Notes: a model not told the origin generated them from the letters alone. A stretch of 64,000 bases of DNA from Amoebidium appalachense (GCA_963693365.1 CAVNZM010000001.1:15934001-15998000); one strand, 5' to 3'. Shown: positions 24,486-41,163, counted from the stretch's first letter. Numbers and translations: made by a program.

Positions 24486-25657
24486 ACACACACACACAAT
24501 GCATCCGCGCATCATGGTCCATGCATACACGTGTGTGGATAGATGCACAGGTGCACGAATCCACGCACGCACGCACCCACAGAGCACGTGTGCGCACGCA
24601 CACACAAACACACATGTGTACACGTGCACGCGCATTCACACGCACACACAAACGCACATACACATGCAGTCATGGACAGCGGCCAGAGCCAAACCGTCCA
24701 GGTCGCCCGTCTACCATGCAGCTGCATTTATCCGGCGAAGGGGGGAACCTTTCCCTGAGAAGTGGTGATGGGTCCAACACCACCCATACGGCCAACACAA
24801 CAGCCACCAGGGGCAAGGCCACTGCCACGGTTCCAACGCAAAGGCGGCGCGCACGATTCACGCAAACACGAACCACAGATCAGAATGGTTTGGAGTATTA
24901 TGTGTCTGTGGGCGAGGAGGTACGTTCGGGTAGATGGTCGGATGCGGAGACCGCGTTGATTGAAAGTATTGTTATTTCGCTTGCGGAACAAAAGTTGCCG
25001 GCAACAGAGGAGGACATATTTGCACATTACCATGCAGCATTGGAGGGCAACGAGGAGGGTGTGGGGCTGGATGCCATCCTTTCCAAAACATTGAAACAAA
25101 TCAAGTCAAAAATAGAACACATTGAGAAGGAAAGACGTTTGCGTAGTCAGGTGGCCGCCGAGGTGAGGGAGGAAATCGCGAGGGCTAAGGAAGCCGCTGC
25201 TAGGACAGTTACGGAGAAAGCAAGCGAGAGAGCACGAAACACGAAACGTGGGCTGAAGTCACAGAGTAATTCACAGACTGCCCCGTCAAAGAAGGCCAAG
25301 CCCAGCGGCCTTTCACGTGCAAGCACCAACACAGGTGTTGCCCCTCAGGAGCATGATCCCACCAGTTCGTCAACCGATTCGGCGGATGAATTCCAAAGCA
25401 CCCAACAGTCTGGGGTGATTCCCCCTAGCCAGCACCCGCACCATCCGCAAGCGTTCCACCCCAGTTATTATCACACATACCCGAGCACGATAGCCAGTGC
25501 ACAATGTAGCGTCTGTCAACTGACTTTAGCAATCCCTCCCCATCTGTGTCATACTTACATGCAATGCTGTAGGTGCAAGGCCATGTTGTATGCTCTGGTC
25601 ACCGCTTTTGGCATCCGCCTGCTCAGTTTTAGTGTCACGGATAATAGGTGGAAGTGA
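20247..25657 (+). CDS. OTU protease - CXC cysteine cluster - SANT-like - LSD1-like zinc ribbon protein
   Basis: Probable exons are 20247-20606, 21747-22047, 23084-23908 and 24670-25657. Phases agree at 22047/23084 (AG+G) and 23908/24670 (AG+T). The exon 1-2 join is out of phase as drawn, so an exon or donor is missed there or exon 1 is separate. Exon 1 starts with a hydrophobic stretch. Exon 2 has an acidic run (SDGSDDDDEG). Exon 3 holds an OTU-type cysteine peptidase signature: DGNCLFHSVW with Cys at 23181 and DHYSVVI with His at 23592. A cluster (CSC, C, CIC, CTQACRCENC; 23746-23905) resembling CXC/tesmin DNA-binding repeats follows. Exon 4 has GRWSDAETALIESIV (SANT/Myb-like) with a basic coiled coil. 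Its C-terminal CSVCQLTLAIPP...CCRC is like an LSD1 zinc ribbon. The gene lies wholly inside the inverted-repeat element. A deubiquitinase plus DNA-binding role is inference. Confidence 0.65.
21100..21660. repeat. (GT)n, GGGA-rich and poly-G block in intron 1 of the OTU gene
   Basis: (GT)n lies at about 21168-21207 followed by a GGGT run. G-rich purine DNA with GGGAGGG motifs extends to 21575, then GT and a G run to about 21652. Confidence 0.9.
24083..24246 (+). repeat. 5'-truncated family-2 SINE-like repeat with poly(C) tail
   Basis: The copy starts at GAATAGGTCGAAACTCGGGT and runs to GACGCATTCAAAA, then C. It lies in the intron between the CXC and SANT exons, so it entered after the host element or was carried by it. 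Confidence 0.85.
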
Positions 25658-26192
25658 GCCAATCCCTCCACGTAGTTTTTTATTTTTCTAATTGTTATTG
25701 TGGCTGCCAGCTGCTTTGGGGTCAGGTGGCAAACGTAGGGCATGTCTAGTAGGTTCGATTAGTATGGGATTTGGCATCATGATGCCAAGACTTAGTCAAT
25801 ACAGTAACTTAAGAATCAGTTTGTTAGGTGTTAGTTGTAACATTTAACTTCCAGTAATGTTCAGCATGTCAGAGTGGTAGTTTATGATTGTAATGTTACT
25901 TACAGTTTAACTGTAATGTCACGGTGTATGTAGAGTATGCTGTCACATTCAATGCACACACACGGCACACACACATGAACATGCACACACGCAACCACAT
26001 ACACGTCAAGCACACACTACGTATACATCCATGCATGCGACATTCGCCTTTTTAATACCTATGATATCATTACGTAGTCAAAATACCATAATAATAATGT
26101 GTAGAAGTGATTGCAGGTCACTTTCACATGCTGCAGCTGTTTTATTAATAATGACACCGTAAATTAATGGCAAGCACACTGCAGACTCGGAT

Positions 26193-26245
<53 letters not shown>

Positions 26246-26269
26246 AAAATCCCCCCCCCCCCCCCCCCC

Positions 26270-26323
26270 CCCCCCTTCCCACCTCGAAATTTTTGGGCGG
26301 GGGCGGGGGGCGGGGGCGGGGGG

Positions 26324-26357
<34 letters not shown>

Positions 26358-26392
26358 GGGGGGGGCTTGGGAAACGAGGGTGCAACCTACAT
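26270..26392. repeat. TCGAAATTTTTGGGCGG - poly-G - GAAACGAGGGTGCAACC repeat, copy 1
   Basis: TTCCCACCTCGAAATTTTTG then GGCGGGGGCGG, a long G run and GAAACGAGGGTGCAACC. Copy 2 is at 27874-28002. Copy 1 abuts the right inverted repeat of the 9-kb element; copy 2 abuts the P-like element. Confidence 0.8.
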
Positions 26393-27421
26393 ATGTCACT
26401 GGCTGCATTTGATTGGCTGTGCTGGAAAACGCAGTAGGCCGTCGAAGGTGGCTGGGCCTCCGGCAGTGTCCACGCAATAAAAAGTGTGTAAACCCCCAAA
26501 ACCACAGGAACATTTTGAGATTTTGGTTTGAAAATTTAGATTTTTACTAATTGACCCTAATTTGGCGCTTTTTTGGAAAACAATGAAGGAGGGGTGCTAA
26601 AACAAAAATAAGGTGGTTCTACGTGCTCAGTGCAGTCGACTTTGACGTAAATTTTTTTTCAGAATTCCAAATTTTGCAAAAATAACTGAAATACTTGAAT
26701 AAATCCAGTCAAAAGAAAAGAAATACTTGTGAAAACCTTTTTTTTTCTTGTGAAAACATAAAGAACCCCCCGGGGGTCAAGTTCCAGACCCACATATATC
26801 CATCGACTATCTATTTCTATTTATATAAATGGTATATCATATGCATATCTCTAGGCTGGTTTGATGACGTCTGAGGTCGGTTCTCTGCGCCATTCAAGAC
26901 AGATCTCGATGAGGCAGGTTGGTGCTATCCAAGAATTTTTGTAAACGACCGACAAGAAGTTTTTTTTTTTTTTTTTTTTTGGGAGTGCTACAGACTACCG
27001 GCACCATACTATCACATATACAGCGAGACATACACAGTTTATTATAAGTACCCTATGTAGCTATGTCAGTAATATAATGAAATATCACTGTTTCTTACAC
27101 TCATGCACACATGTTCTTATTTTTGGCAAGCGAATGGCTCCCTTTGTAGAGAGCTGCGAAAACGTTGCGTGCGCAGGGGCCGCGGAACCGCTCGGCCATG
27201 CCCCGGCCACTAGTATTGAGTTGCCCAGCGCCATTCTGAACGACTTAGTGACATAACAACGCAAAGATGATCATGCCTTGGCGTTGTAATCGGTTGGTTT
27301 CTGGTGTCCAGTGCTCGTATGTGTATTATGTGTTGGGAAACTTTGGGGCGGTTTACTCGCGCGGATGCATATCTATCAATAAGTGTGACCTGCTAGCTAA
27401 CGTACTATTAGAACCGGATCC

Positions 27422-27459
27422 GGAGAGAGAGAGAGGGAGAGAGAGAGGGGGGGGGGGGG

Positions 27460-27500
<41 letters not shown>

Positions 27501-27592
27501 GAGAGAGAGAGAGGGAGAGCTAGAGAGAGAGAGGGAGAGAGAGAGGGGGGGGGGGGAGACATAGGGGGGGAAGGGTGGGTGGGTGGGGGGGG

Positions 27593-27682
<90 letters not shown>

Positions 27683-27742
27683 CCTAGGGTGGGGGGGCGG
27701 AGACTAGAGGGGGGAAGGGTGGGTGGGTGGGGGGGGAGGGGG

Positions 27743-27784
<42 letters not shown>

Positions 27785-27815
27785 AGACTTAGAGGGAAGG
27801 GGGGGGGGGGGGGAT
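27422..27815. repeat. Complex (GA)n / poly-G microsatellite
   Basis: Three GA runs (about 27464-27500, 27598-27681, 27745-27781) are separated by GGGTGGGTGGG-type and G-run segments. Two internal segments (AGGGGGGGAAGGGTGGGTGG around 27563 and 27710) are near-duplicates, suggesting a duplication of about 145 bp. Confidence 0.9.
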
Positions 27816-27898
27816 TTCTAAAATAGTACGCGAGATACTGTACCATGCATGCAATTGTGATACACTTGAACCCCCCTTCCCACCTCGAAATTTTTGGG

Positions 27899-27899
<1 letters not shown>

Positions 27900-27986
<87 letters not shown>
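27900..27986. repeat. Poly-G run of 87 nt
   Basis: An uninterrupted G homopolymer, the longest in the window. It lies in copy 2 of the poly-G repeat, 17 bp before the P-like element. Confidence 0.9.
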
Positions 27987-27987
<1 letters not shown>

Positions 27988-28434
27988 AACGAGGGTGCAA
28001 CCGAAAAAAAAGACGGCCTGGATACAGAACGGGGTCAAAAGAGCAGATTGGTATTTCGATCCACTGGATTCGCTAGCAAACTACTATCAGTTGAAGGAAA
28101 ACGGAAGGGAAAAAAAAAACGACAAAAGTTTATGAAGTGCTTCCTATGTTCTAAGGCGTTTTTTTGTCTTAGAGTAATATGCGCAAGCCCTATAGCACAA
28201 AGTTTTGGCATAGTGTACATAATAGTGTAGCTGAGTCTCAGTATAGTTATATCTATTGAGTAGTTCACGTTTACACATAGTGAGCAAAGATCTGCTACAA
28301 AACTAGAACTCTTCTTTGCGTATATTCTCTCAAAGGTGTTTCTATCCACTAGGTAACATAATACTACCTGTATGTTAAGTATTAGAACGTCTATGTCCTG
28401 CAACACTAACCACCAACCAATAAACACTGTGTAG

Positions 28435-28479
<45 letters not shown>

Positions 28480-28550
28480 GCAAACCCTCACACCTCTACC
28501 TACTGGCAAAAAAAGAAAAGAAAGAGGGTTAGAAAACACTGACAAAGCCG

Positions 28551-29774
28551 CTAGAGCTCTGCTTCCTCCAAATACGCCTCTACCATCCAATCGTACTCCG
28601 CCTCTGCTGCCTCCAGTGCAGCCACCAGCTCGTCATCGTTTCCCTCCATCTCCCACTCGACGGTAGGTGGTTCCGCCGTGGTTGTTTTGTTTTCACCTTT
28701 CTTTCCCTTCTTCCTCCCTTCGCCTCCCTTTTCCTCTGTTTTGCTCTCCTTTTTCTTCTTTGCTGGTTTTGTCGACGGCATGCTCCCTGCAACTGTGGCG
28801 GGGACGCCTGCCCCCGCGGCGGCCTCGCTCGCCGCCAAAGCGGCCGCCTGCACTGTTTTGGCTTTCCGGTTTGCTTTGTTGGGTGCTTTCTTCGCTTGTT
28901 CCTTGCGTTGACGCACATACGCGCTCAGGTGGCAGTTGGTTGCAACGGTTATTAGTCGTTCCACTAGTGCTCTCTTTTGCGTGCCGCACACCCCACACTC
29001 GTCCATAAGTGCCTTATCGGTATTGTACCTTTTGACTGCATGTTCGCTGAGTAGCACAGCCACCGTTCTATGGCTGCCCCCCGGAAGGTACGTGTTGACC
29101 AGTGGCTTTAGCAGTGCCTCCACCACACAGTAGACCAATGTGACAATGCTCACTGTTGGTGGTGAAGGGAAAGTCAGGCCCCCCCGATTGGCGGCGCGGA
29201 TGAGTCGGTAGTGATCGTCTGTGGCTCTCCCGGCCGTAGTGGTGGCTGTTTCGGTAGCTGTGGTGCTTGTTTCAGTGGGTGTGTTGGTGTTTTTGTTGGG
29301 TGTGGTGATTTCGAGATGTGCACGACTTGTGTTGCAGCCAACACCGCGCACGTGAAGCGCGTGCACACAGAACCCTGCCCGGTAGGTTAGCACCTCTGGC
29401 TTTCTGACGTCTTCGCTGATTTTATAGACGTGGTCCCAGATGGTGTTGTTGTAGAGTGGGAGAATGGTCTCGATGGTGATCGTTTTGCGTTTGCTGTTGA
29501 GTGCTGTGTTCATGTTGTCGAACAGCTGTGTTACACTTGTGCCCGTCTGCACTGCCAGCTTTGCCAGCTTCTGCACCCGTATCCTTTTGACGGCCTGGAG
29601 AGTCTGTACATAGAGGTGAGTTTATTGTGTGATTTGTGTATATATAGATGGCACGTGGCTATAAAAGTTTAATATGACACACTATGGCGCGGGCGCGCAA
29701 GCAGTGTATCATAGCATATCTTCGTGTGTACACAAGCATGGTTTAGGTATATCTGCATGGGGTTGTGTATGTAT

Positions 29775-29819
<45 letters not shown>

Positions 29820-30319
29820 TACGGTGTGTGTGTGTGTGTGTGTGTGTGGTGTTTGGTGTATGTGTGTCTGTGTGTCTGTGTGTGTGTGTGTGCGTGTACG
29901 TGTGTGCATTTTTGTGGTTTGAGTTCAACAGCCCCGCCCCCCCCCCCCCCCCACCCCACCCCCTAATTTCATTTTTCGTTCAGTTTTCTTTGCACCCTTT
30001 CTTTTCACCACACTCCTTTTATCCTGATACCCCCCCCTCCCCCTCCCCTCCTCCTCCAACCCCTTCTTCCGTCCCTGCCTCTCTCGCTATCCCCCCCCCC
30101 CCCCCCCTTTTTTTTTTCTCCTGATTATTTTATTCCCCGGGGCCACCATGTCATGACACCACTATCCTATTATTAAGGTGAATCACCAAATCATCCTATA
30201 TCTGTTCTGTCTCTGTTCTTTGTAATGCTGTATGAATCGTGTGTGTGTGATGTATCTCTTGTGTTTCATTGTTGCAGGCAGTGGGTGGGTGGCTGAGTAG
30301 GGTAGGGGTGTGCGTGTGT

Positions 30320-30371
<52 letters not shown>

Positions 30372-30542
30372 AGGAGGGGAGGTACCCACCTGTGCTGTCC
30401 CAACGTTGTAGTTCCCACCGCTGTACTGTCGGATTGTGCCAAAAGCACCCTCAAGGGAGTCGGTTTGAAACTTTCTGGTGAGCACAAAGTTGAGCTTCTC
30501 GCCGCTCACGCCGCTGTCCAGGAGATAGCGGTTGAGACTGGC
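28551..30542 (-). CDS. C-terminal exons of a P-element-like transposase
   Basis: Two exons join in phase 0: 30542-30390 (after a TTTGCAG acceptor) and 29603-28551. The first encodes FQTDSLEGAFGTIRQYSGGN, the counterpart of the conserved 'SQDHLE.FF..IR..GG.N.NP' block of P/THAP9 transposases. The second contains RGGLTFPSPPTVSIVTLVYC, like the 'RGGL..PS' C-terminal block, then a Lys-rich run (KKKKESKTEEK) and an acidic tail. The frames are intact for about 400 aa, which is unusual for dead transposon sequence. No catalytic acidic residues of the core are present upstream in the window. Confidence 0.65.
30318..30370. repeat. (GT)n then poly-G (~38 nt)
   Basis: GT units (30311-30332) pass into G (30333-30369) inside the intron between the two C-terminal P-like exons, just 3' of the donor on the minus strand. 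Confidence 0.9.
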
Positions 30543-30655
30543 CTGCAAATTAAAAGTCAGCAAAATCTGTGTGGCACCACATTTGACTACGCTTGGCATG
30601 TGAAAAACCATATGGAAACCCCCCCCCCCCCTCCCCACCCACCCATCCCGACACA

Positions 30656-30703
<48 letters not shown>

Positions 30704-30783
30704 AACACACTGATGCGCGCGCACACACACACGTGTCACACACACACACACACACACACAGTGTCACACACAGACACACACAA

Positions 30784-30819
<36 letters not shown>

Positions 30820-30934
30820 TTCATGCCGGTCGACTCCTCATGTGACCTTGTGTGTTGGGGGGGTGAGGGGGTGAGGGGGCGAGGGCATTAGGACATTGGA
30901 GGGGATTTTGAGGGGGGGGGGGGGGGGGGGGTAC

Positions 30935-31565
30935 CATTGTCTTGCTCGTAAACGCCAGCGACCACTGTGTTTCCTCCGTAAACCCTCCAGCCGGCGTGCC
31001 GCTCCGCTATTTCCAGGGCACGGACAACAAGCTGGCCGAACACGAACATCTCCTTCTGGCGCTTCCTCGCTACTGCCTCTTCCTCTTGCCTTGCCCGAAC
31101 CTTCTCCATCTTTGCGGCTCTCTCTTCCGGGTCCGTACGAGGAGGCGCGGAAGGGGCGCTCAGGTAACTGGGGCAGTTGGGAAAAATGCTCGGGACGGCG
31201 CCTGGCCTAGGCCACGCTTTGCCACCTTTTTTAACGATGTCATGGGCGGGAAAGTGACGGCAGCAGACCCGCGCAACACCGTGCGGGTCGAAGTTCTCAG
31301 GCCACTGCCTCGGCACAGCACGTAGCCACGCACTGAGAAGGTTCCGTGTTTCTTCGCGTAGCGTCTTGCTTTTAATGCGCCCGTCGTTTGGGTTGGGGAA
31401 TTTGTAAACGAAAACCTTGTTTTGGTCGTCGTAGTTGCCTCTGCAGCCTGGAACACTGCATATGTTACCGATTTTGTTGCTACGCAGACCGTTACTTCTC
31501 TTCTTATCCATTCCAGGCTCGGGAGGAGCAGCTCCCTTCATAAGGCCAGTCCCGCCGTCAGCCAT
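30935..31565 (-). CDS. THAP-type zinc finger exon of the P-like element
   Basis: Starting at ATG 31565, the frame has the C2CH THAP signature: CSVPGC (C-x4-C), FPNPNDGR, a single LSAWLRAVPR tryptophan helix, then VCCRHF (C-x2-H) and AVPSIFP, the usual 'AVPTIF' end of the domain. A coiled-coil, Arg/Lys/Glu-rich segment follows (EERAAKMEKVRARQEEEAVA). The exon can end at a GTACCC donor (30934). In P/THAP9 elements this finger binds the subterminal transposon DNA. The gene then breaks off: the next recognisable exon encodes only the C-terminal half. Confidence 0.75.
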
Positions 31566-31739
31566 GTTACCGATGTCTCCGTCTTTGAACCAAAAAAAGC
31601 GAGACGTAAACGAAAAACAACAACATACATGTTCTGTGCCGACATCTCGTTTTAGGGCCGGAATCCAGTGGATCGAGATACCACGAGCACAATGGAATGC
31701 GATTTTATGACGTAGTGTATCCAGGCCGTCTTTTTTTCA

Positions 31740-32710
31740 GAGGGCCGTGCTCAGGAGCAGGTAATTTATTGTGAAGTCGTGTGCCCAAAAGATAGATCTA
31801 TTGGCCTGTACAGCTACACCTGTAGCTACAACGGGACAAGTGGTAAATGCAAGAAGCTATAATGTAGCTGTAACGCTTACTATTAACAATCCAAAAAGAG
31901 GAAAGCGATCAATACAGTACGGCTCAGATCTACTGCCTTACTCCTTATATAACCTTTCGGTGTTTTGGTACATATGAATATTTCCGTTTGCAACCCTCCG
32001 CCCCAGCTTTTGATTCGTCCAATAACTGCATCCACCTGTAACACCAATCAGAACTACGAATATTAATTAGCAGCAAACATATGTATGACACCCAACCAAT
32101 CAGACATAGAATTACTCAAGACTCGCCGCTCATGAATAAACAAAAATGCACTAGTATTACAAAACTGCATTCTATGAATGTTGTAATCAAAATAATTTTA
32201 TATTAAAAAACTTGAATTATAGTTGTAGCTGATGGTATTTTCTTTCGCATGCATTGACTTCAAAGCTCTTTTTTCGGTTTAATAGAGGACCATGTTCTGA
32301 TTGGATGAACGAACTGATTGGCTTACACCGCACAACCGACACGACAACTTGAAAGGTGCGCCTGCCTGAGTGTACGAAACACACACACGAGGGGATAGGC
32401 GTGTGTGCGTGTGCGCATGCGTGTTATCATGACATGTTACATATAATACATGATGCTACAGTAGGGTAAGCGCAATAAGTTCTAATATTAGAGCCATTTC
32501 TTACAAGTCAAATAACAGCAGCAAGTCGTACGCGTACTTGTGATATCTTGCTGGGGAAACATTTACACGACACACTCCGTTCTTCTTTCCAATCAAGGCG
32601 AACGCAATAACCCACGAGAGCACATTATATATATCACATTATATAACTTCTTTTTGGTATTTAATTAATAAGAAGGCTATTGTAGAAAGACACAGAGACA
32701 CTTAATTACC
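31740..32710. promoter_or_regulatory. CCAAT-box-rich upstream region of the nucleotide-sugar transporter
   Basis: Several CCAAT/ATTGG boxes lie within 320 bp: TCCAATAA near 32018, ACCAATCAGA near 32042 and 32094, CTGATTGGAT near 32298 and CTGATTGGCT near 32315. ATTATATATATCACATTATA (about 32624-32643) lies about 70-85 bp before the ATG at 32711 and may be a TATA region. There is no coding exon. Promoter assignment is inference from position and motifs. Confidence 0.4.
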
Positions 32711-38308
<5,598 letters not shown>

Positions 38309-39811
38309 TATAACCATGAGTGCTAAAGTATTTATACACATACACGCATGGGTGGGAATGATGCGGTGCATTGGGAGCAGGATGTTGACATGTGGACTTG
38401 ATGATGCGTGCAGGCATTTTATGAGCCACTGAACTTGTGCCCTGCGTATGCACCACAATAACTGCAACACACGTGCACACGCACGCACACACACACACAC
38501 ACACACAGACCAACGGCACACGTGTGCTCACACGCACGCATACACACACACATCAACACATGCACCATGCCAGACGCACGCGCGTGGTTGGCAATTCATA
38601 TAGGCACTCATATTAGTCACATTCAATGATTACATAGTCATATTAGAGATTTCGTACGTGTTCAGCCACATCTGAGCATTTGGCCGTCAGTCAAGAAACA
38701 CTACGTGCTGTTGTCTAAATTTTCATCATAATTGCCTTCATACTCATATCCACCCCTATTCTTTCCTTATAGGGGTGTTTGCAATTTATCAGTCTAAAAA
38801 CGAGGGCATGGGGGCCGAAGGGGGAAGGGAGAGGGTGGGGGATGAGGGTGGGTGGGGGGAGGGGGGGGGAGGGGGGGGAGGGGGGGGGGGGATGGAAAGA
38901 AAAGGAATAGTCTTTTTTGTATGCCCACTCAGGTCATCCATACATTTTTTTTTAAAGAAACAAGGAAGATAGGTATATATCTTTTATGAAGTTGAAGTGT
39001 GTAGGCAAGATGTTTCTTAGCAGGAGCTTGACAATGTACCAGGAGGGGTTTACTCAGTTAGTTGCTGGAACAACTAAGGATGTTTGTGGATGAGAACAGT
39101 GGATCCTGTTGCTGGCAACAGGAAGATATATACTAAATAATTGGCTCTATTTTTGCGACCAAAGGACTACTGTAAAGGGTGGTCCGTTTGATGATTTCCA
39201 TGAATATCCTTTCCCTTTAACCCCCCCCCCCCCCCTTCCCCCCCCCCCCCCCCCCCCCAAAACACATACACACACATACACACACACTTCCACCCCCCTC
39301 GTTCTCTCTGACTAATCGTGTTCACAAAAGATTGGCGATGGAACATTGATTAAATTATGATTTTAAATATGCTGGCAAGGAAAATGGGTCGAAACCTATG
39401 GGGTGGAAAGGAACAAAATCGATTTGCACGCCGATTTACCGTGGTTTTGGCGAGCTGCTATTGGTCAACGCCATGGAGCCATGGAGCTGTTTCAACCAAT
39501 CGCTACAAAAGACGCATTCCAAAAAAAAGACCTTTGCCGTTGACTGTCGACACAACTGGAAACTCGGTTGGAAAAAACACAGTGACTTTGAAATGCTAAG
39601 GAAAAGCAGGAAAGAAAAAATCCACTAATTCACTTCCAGCTTTTCGTCTAATGTTTCTTCCCTCTTTTCGCTTCCTTGCAAGTTTCGAGTATTCACGGTT
39701 GTATGCTCGCTTTGGGGACCTTGGGCTCAGGTTTCCCAGGTCGCCAAGTGCACTTTCGTAAGAGCGCTAGCGCTTGGACGACATGGCACGTGCAAATGAA
39801 CTAACATTTCA
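38309..39811. other. Intergenic region after the transporter
   Basis: No gene is recognised. It has a short (CA)n (38489-38506), a G/GGGA-rich stretch (38818-38890), two C runs (39220-39257) and A/T-rich DNA. CCAAT-type motifs occur at about 39461 (ATTGGTCA) and 39494 (ACCAATCG), with no gene start after them that I can identify. Confidence 0.5.
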
Positions 39812-39883
39812 ATGAGACATCTGGGAAAACAGAAACAGGAAAATAATGAGGTTTTCAACAGCGAGGCGAAAACTCAGAAACTG

Positions 39884-40099
39884 GAACGGGCCGTATGCCT
39901 TGGTCTCTTGTTTCCTCAGTTGAATAATCTGCTTGGAGAGCATACGTTTTTTATTTTTTCGAGGTTGTGTTTGATTTTTGGTACTTACGTGTTTTTCACG
40001 GTGCCTGAAACAAAGGGCCTGTCTAGAGAGCAGATTTCAGAGATTTTTGAGAAAAAGAATACAGTAAGGCAAGAGAGCTGGATGACTAGAAATGACTGA
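39884..40099 (+). pseudogene. Orphan C-terminal fragment of an SLC2/GLUT-type sugar transporter
   Basis: The frame reads GLLFPQLNNLLGEHTFFIF, then a hydrophobic helix and VPETKGLSREQISEIFEK before a TGA stop at 40097-40099. The PETKG motif and the helix before it are hallmarks of the last transmembrane segment of MFS sugar transporters. No other exon of such a gene is found in the 1.5 kb upstream, where a compact gene would have its preceding exons, so this is a remnant or a last exon with very distant partners. Homology starts near 39884 without a clear acceptor. Confidence 0.6.
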
Positions 40100-40524
40100 A
40101 ATACTTAGCTAAGTGTTATAACCCGAACACCACCGGCTTGTATGTTAAATGCCGTGTGGTCTACTACTACTACTAGTACTAAGGGGGTACGTACAACTTT
40201 TGAATAACTAGAACAACGGGGTAATTTTTTTTTTTTTAAAAGAATATAATCACAACAAGGGGTTCTTTGTTGATGCCATCACCATCACAGCCTGGGAGCA
40301 AGAAAATCTATTGCTTATTGCTCTGGGTATATCACGGTGTAGGGGAAGATATTTTTTTATCAAAACGTACCAAGTTGAAGTTGTTTTTTTTTTAATAAAG
40401 AATTAGCTGGTGCTAGGCATCATCAAACCCTAAACCGTTGTGCTTTGTATCAAGTTGAACTCGGCAACACACTATTAATAGAAACCCATCCCAGCTCCTT
40501 TGTTTCTTATGGACCCTCTCCCCT

Positions 40525-40574
<50 letters not shown>

Positions 40575-41122
40575 TCCCCCCAAATTGCAACAACCAAAAA
40601 AAAACAACAAAAAAAAAAAAAAAAAAAAAAAACTTGGCAACCCTCGATCGCGAAATACCGATTTGAGTACAAAACGTGCACAGCGTCATACAAGCAAGTG
40701 TATTCCCTTTTTAGAAAACCATAGGTGGTGATAGGCAAATTCAGCTGTACCCATGTGCTGTGAATGACATACAGGCACACTTATATGGCATCATCACAGG
40801 TTTGTCCCAACTTGCTGTACGTATACACTTGTAGGTGTGTGTGTGTGTGTGTGTGTGTAGATTAGGGAGGAACATAAGTTAGCTTGATAGTATATCGATA
40901 TGGACTTCAACTTGTGAGAAACAACCCGCTTGTCAATGAAAATCATGTGCATGGCATGCACTCGTCATGATCCTACATCAGGCCAAGTACAGGTATGCAC
41001 AGGCACGTGTAGTAAAATCGTATCTGTACACGTGGACAAACATATACCTACCGTGTGTGGGTGTGCGTACACATGAACATGCATAGAACCATCCGGATGC
41101 AGAAAAACAACAGTCGGATCAT

Positions 41123-41163
<41 letters not shown>

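Larger units (their letters stand above)
17515..26497. mobile_element. ~9-kb terminal-inverted-repeat element carrying an OTU/CXC/SANT gene
   Basis: The left end 17515-17623 (starts GGGGTTTACACAC, contains TTTTTATTGCGTGGACACTG) is the reverse complement of 26386-26497 with about 5 mismatches in 109 bp. The left repeat is interrupted at TA (17622-17623) by a nested 2-kb element and appears to resume at 19691 (GGGTGCTACCCTC then CCCAAGC). That stretch aligns to the inner part of the right repeat (reverse complement GGTTGCACCCTCG then CCCAAGC). Inside lie one multi-exon gene (20247-25657) and a SINE-like copy (24083-24233). No target-site duplication is evident outside the repeats and no known transposase is recognised, so the superfamily is undetermined. 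Confidence 0.7.
26498..28003. other. Spacer between the OTU element and the P-like element
   Basis: No gene is recognised. 26498-27240 is ordinary A/T-rich DNA with one T run (26960-26980). 27255-27420 is a fragment of the nested 2-kb element family. 27420-27800 is mostly (GA)n with G runs. 27874-28002 is the second poly-G repeat copy. Confidence 0.6.
28003..31739 (-). mobile_element. P-element/THAP9-like DNA transposon, internally deleted
   Basis: The ends are inverted repeats: left GAAAAAAAAGACGGCCTGGA (28003) and ATTTCGATCCACTGGATTC (to about 28070); right, about 31662-31738, the reverse complement with a divergent middle. Transcription is minus, so the 5' end is near 31739. It carries a THAP-domain exon and C-terminal P-transposase exons but no DDE core; the gap (30543-30934) is mostly (CA)n and poly-G. 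No 8-bp target duplication could be confirmed. It is non-autonomous as it stands. Confidence 0.75.

Noticed and set aside
24716-25657. SANT/zinc-ribbon frame as a separate gene starting at its own ATG
   Set aside because: Possible, but the upstream acceptor at 24669 and the GTGAGC donor at 23909 join in phase, and the frame is open before the ATG, so a single gene is preferred.
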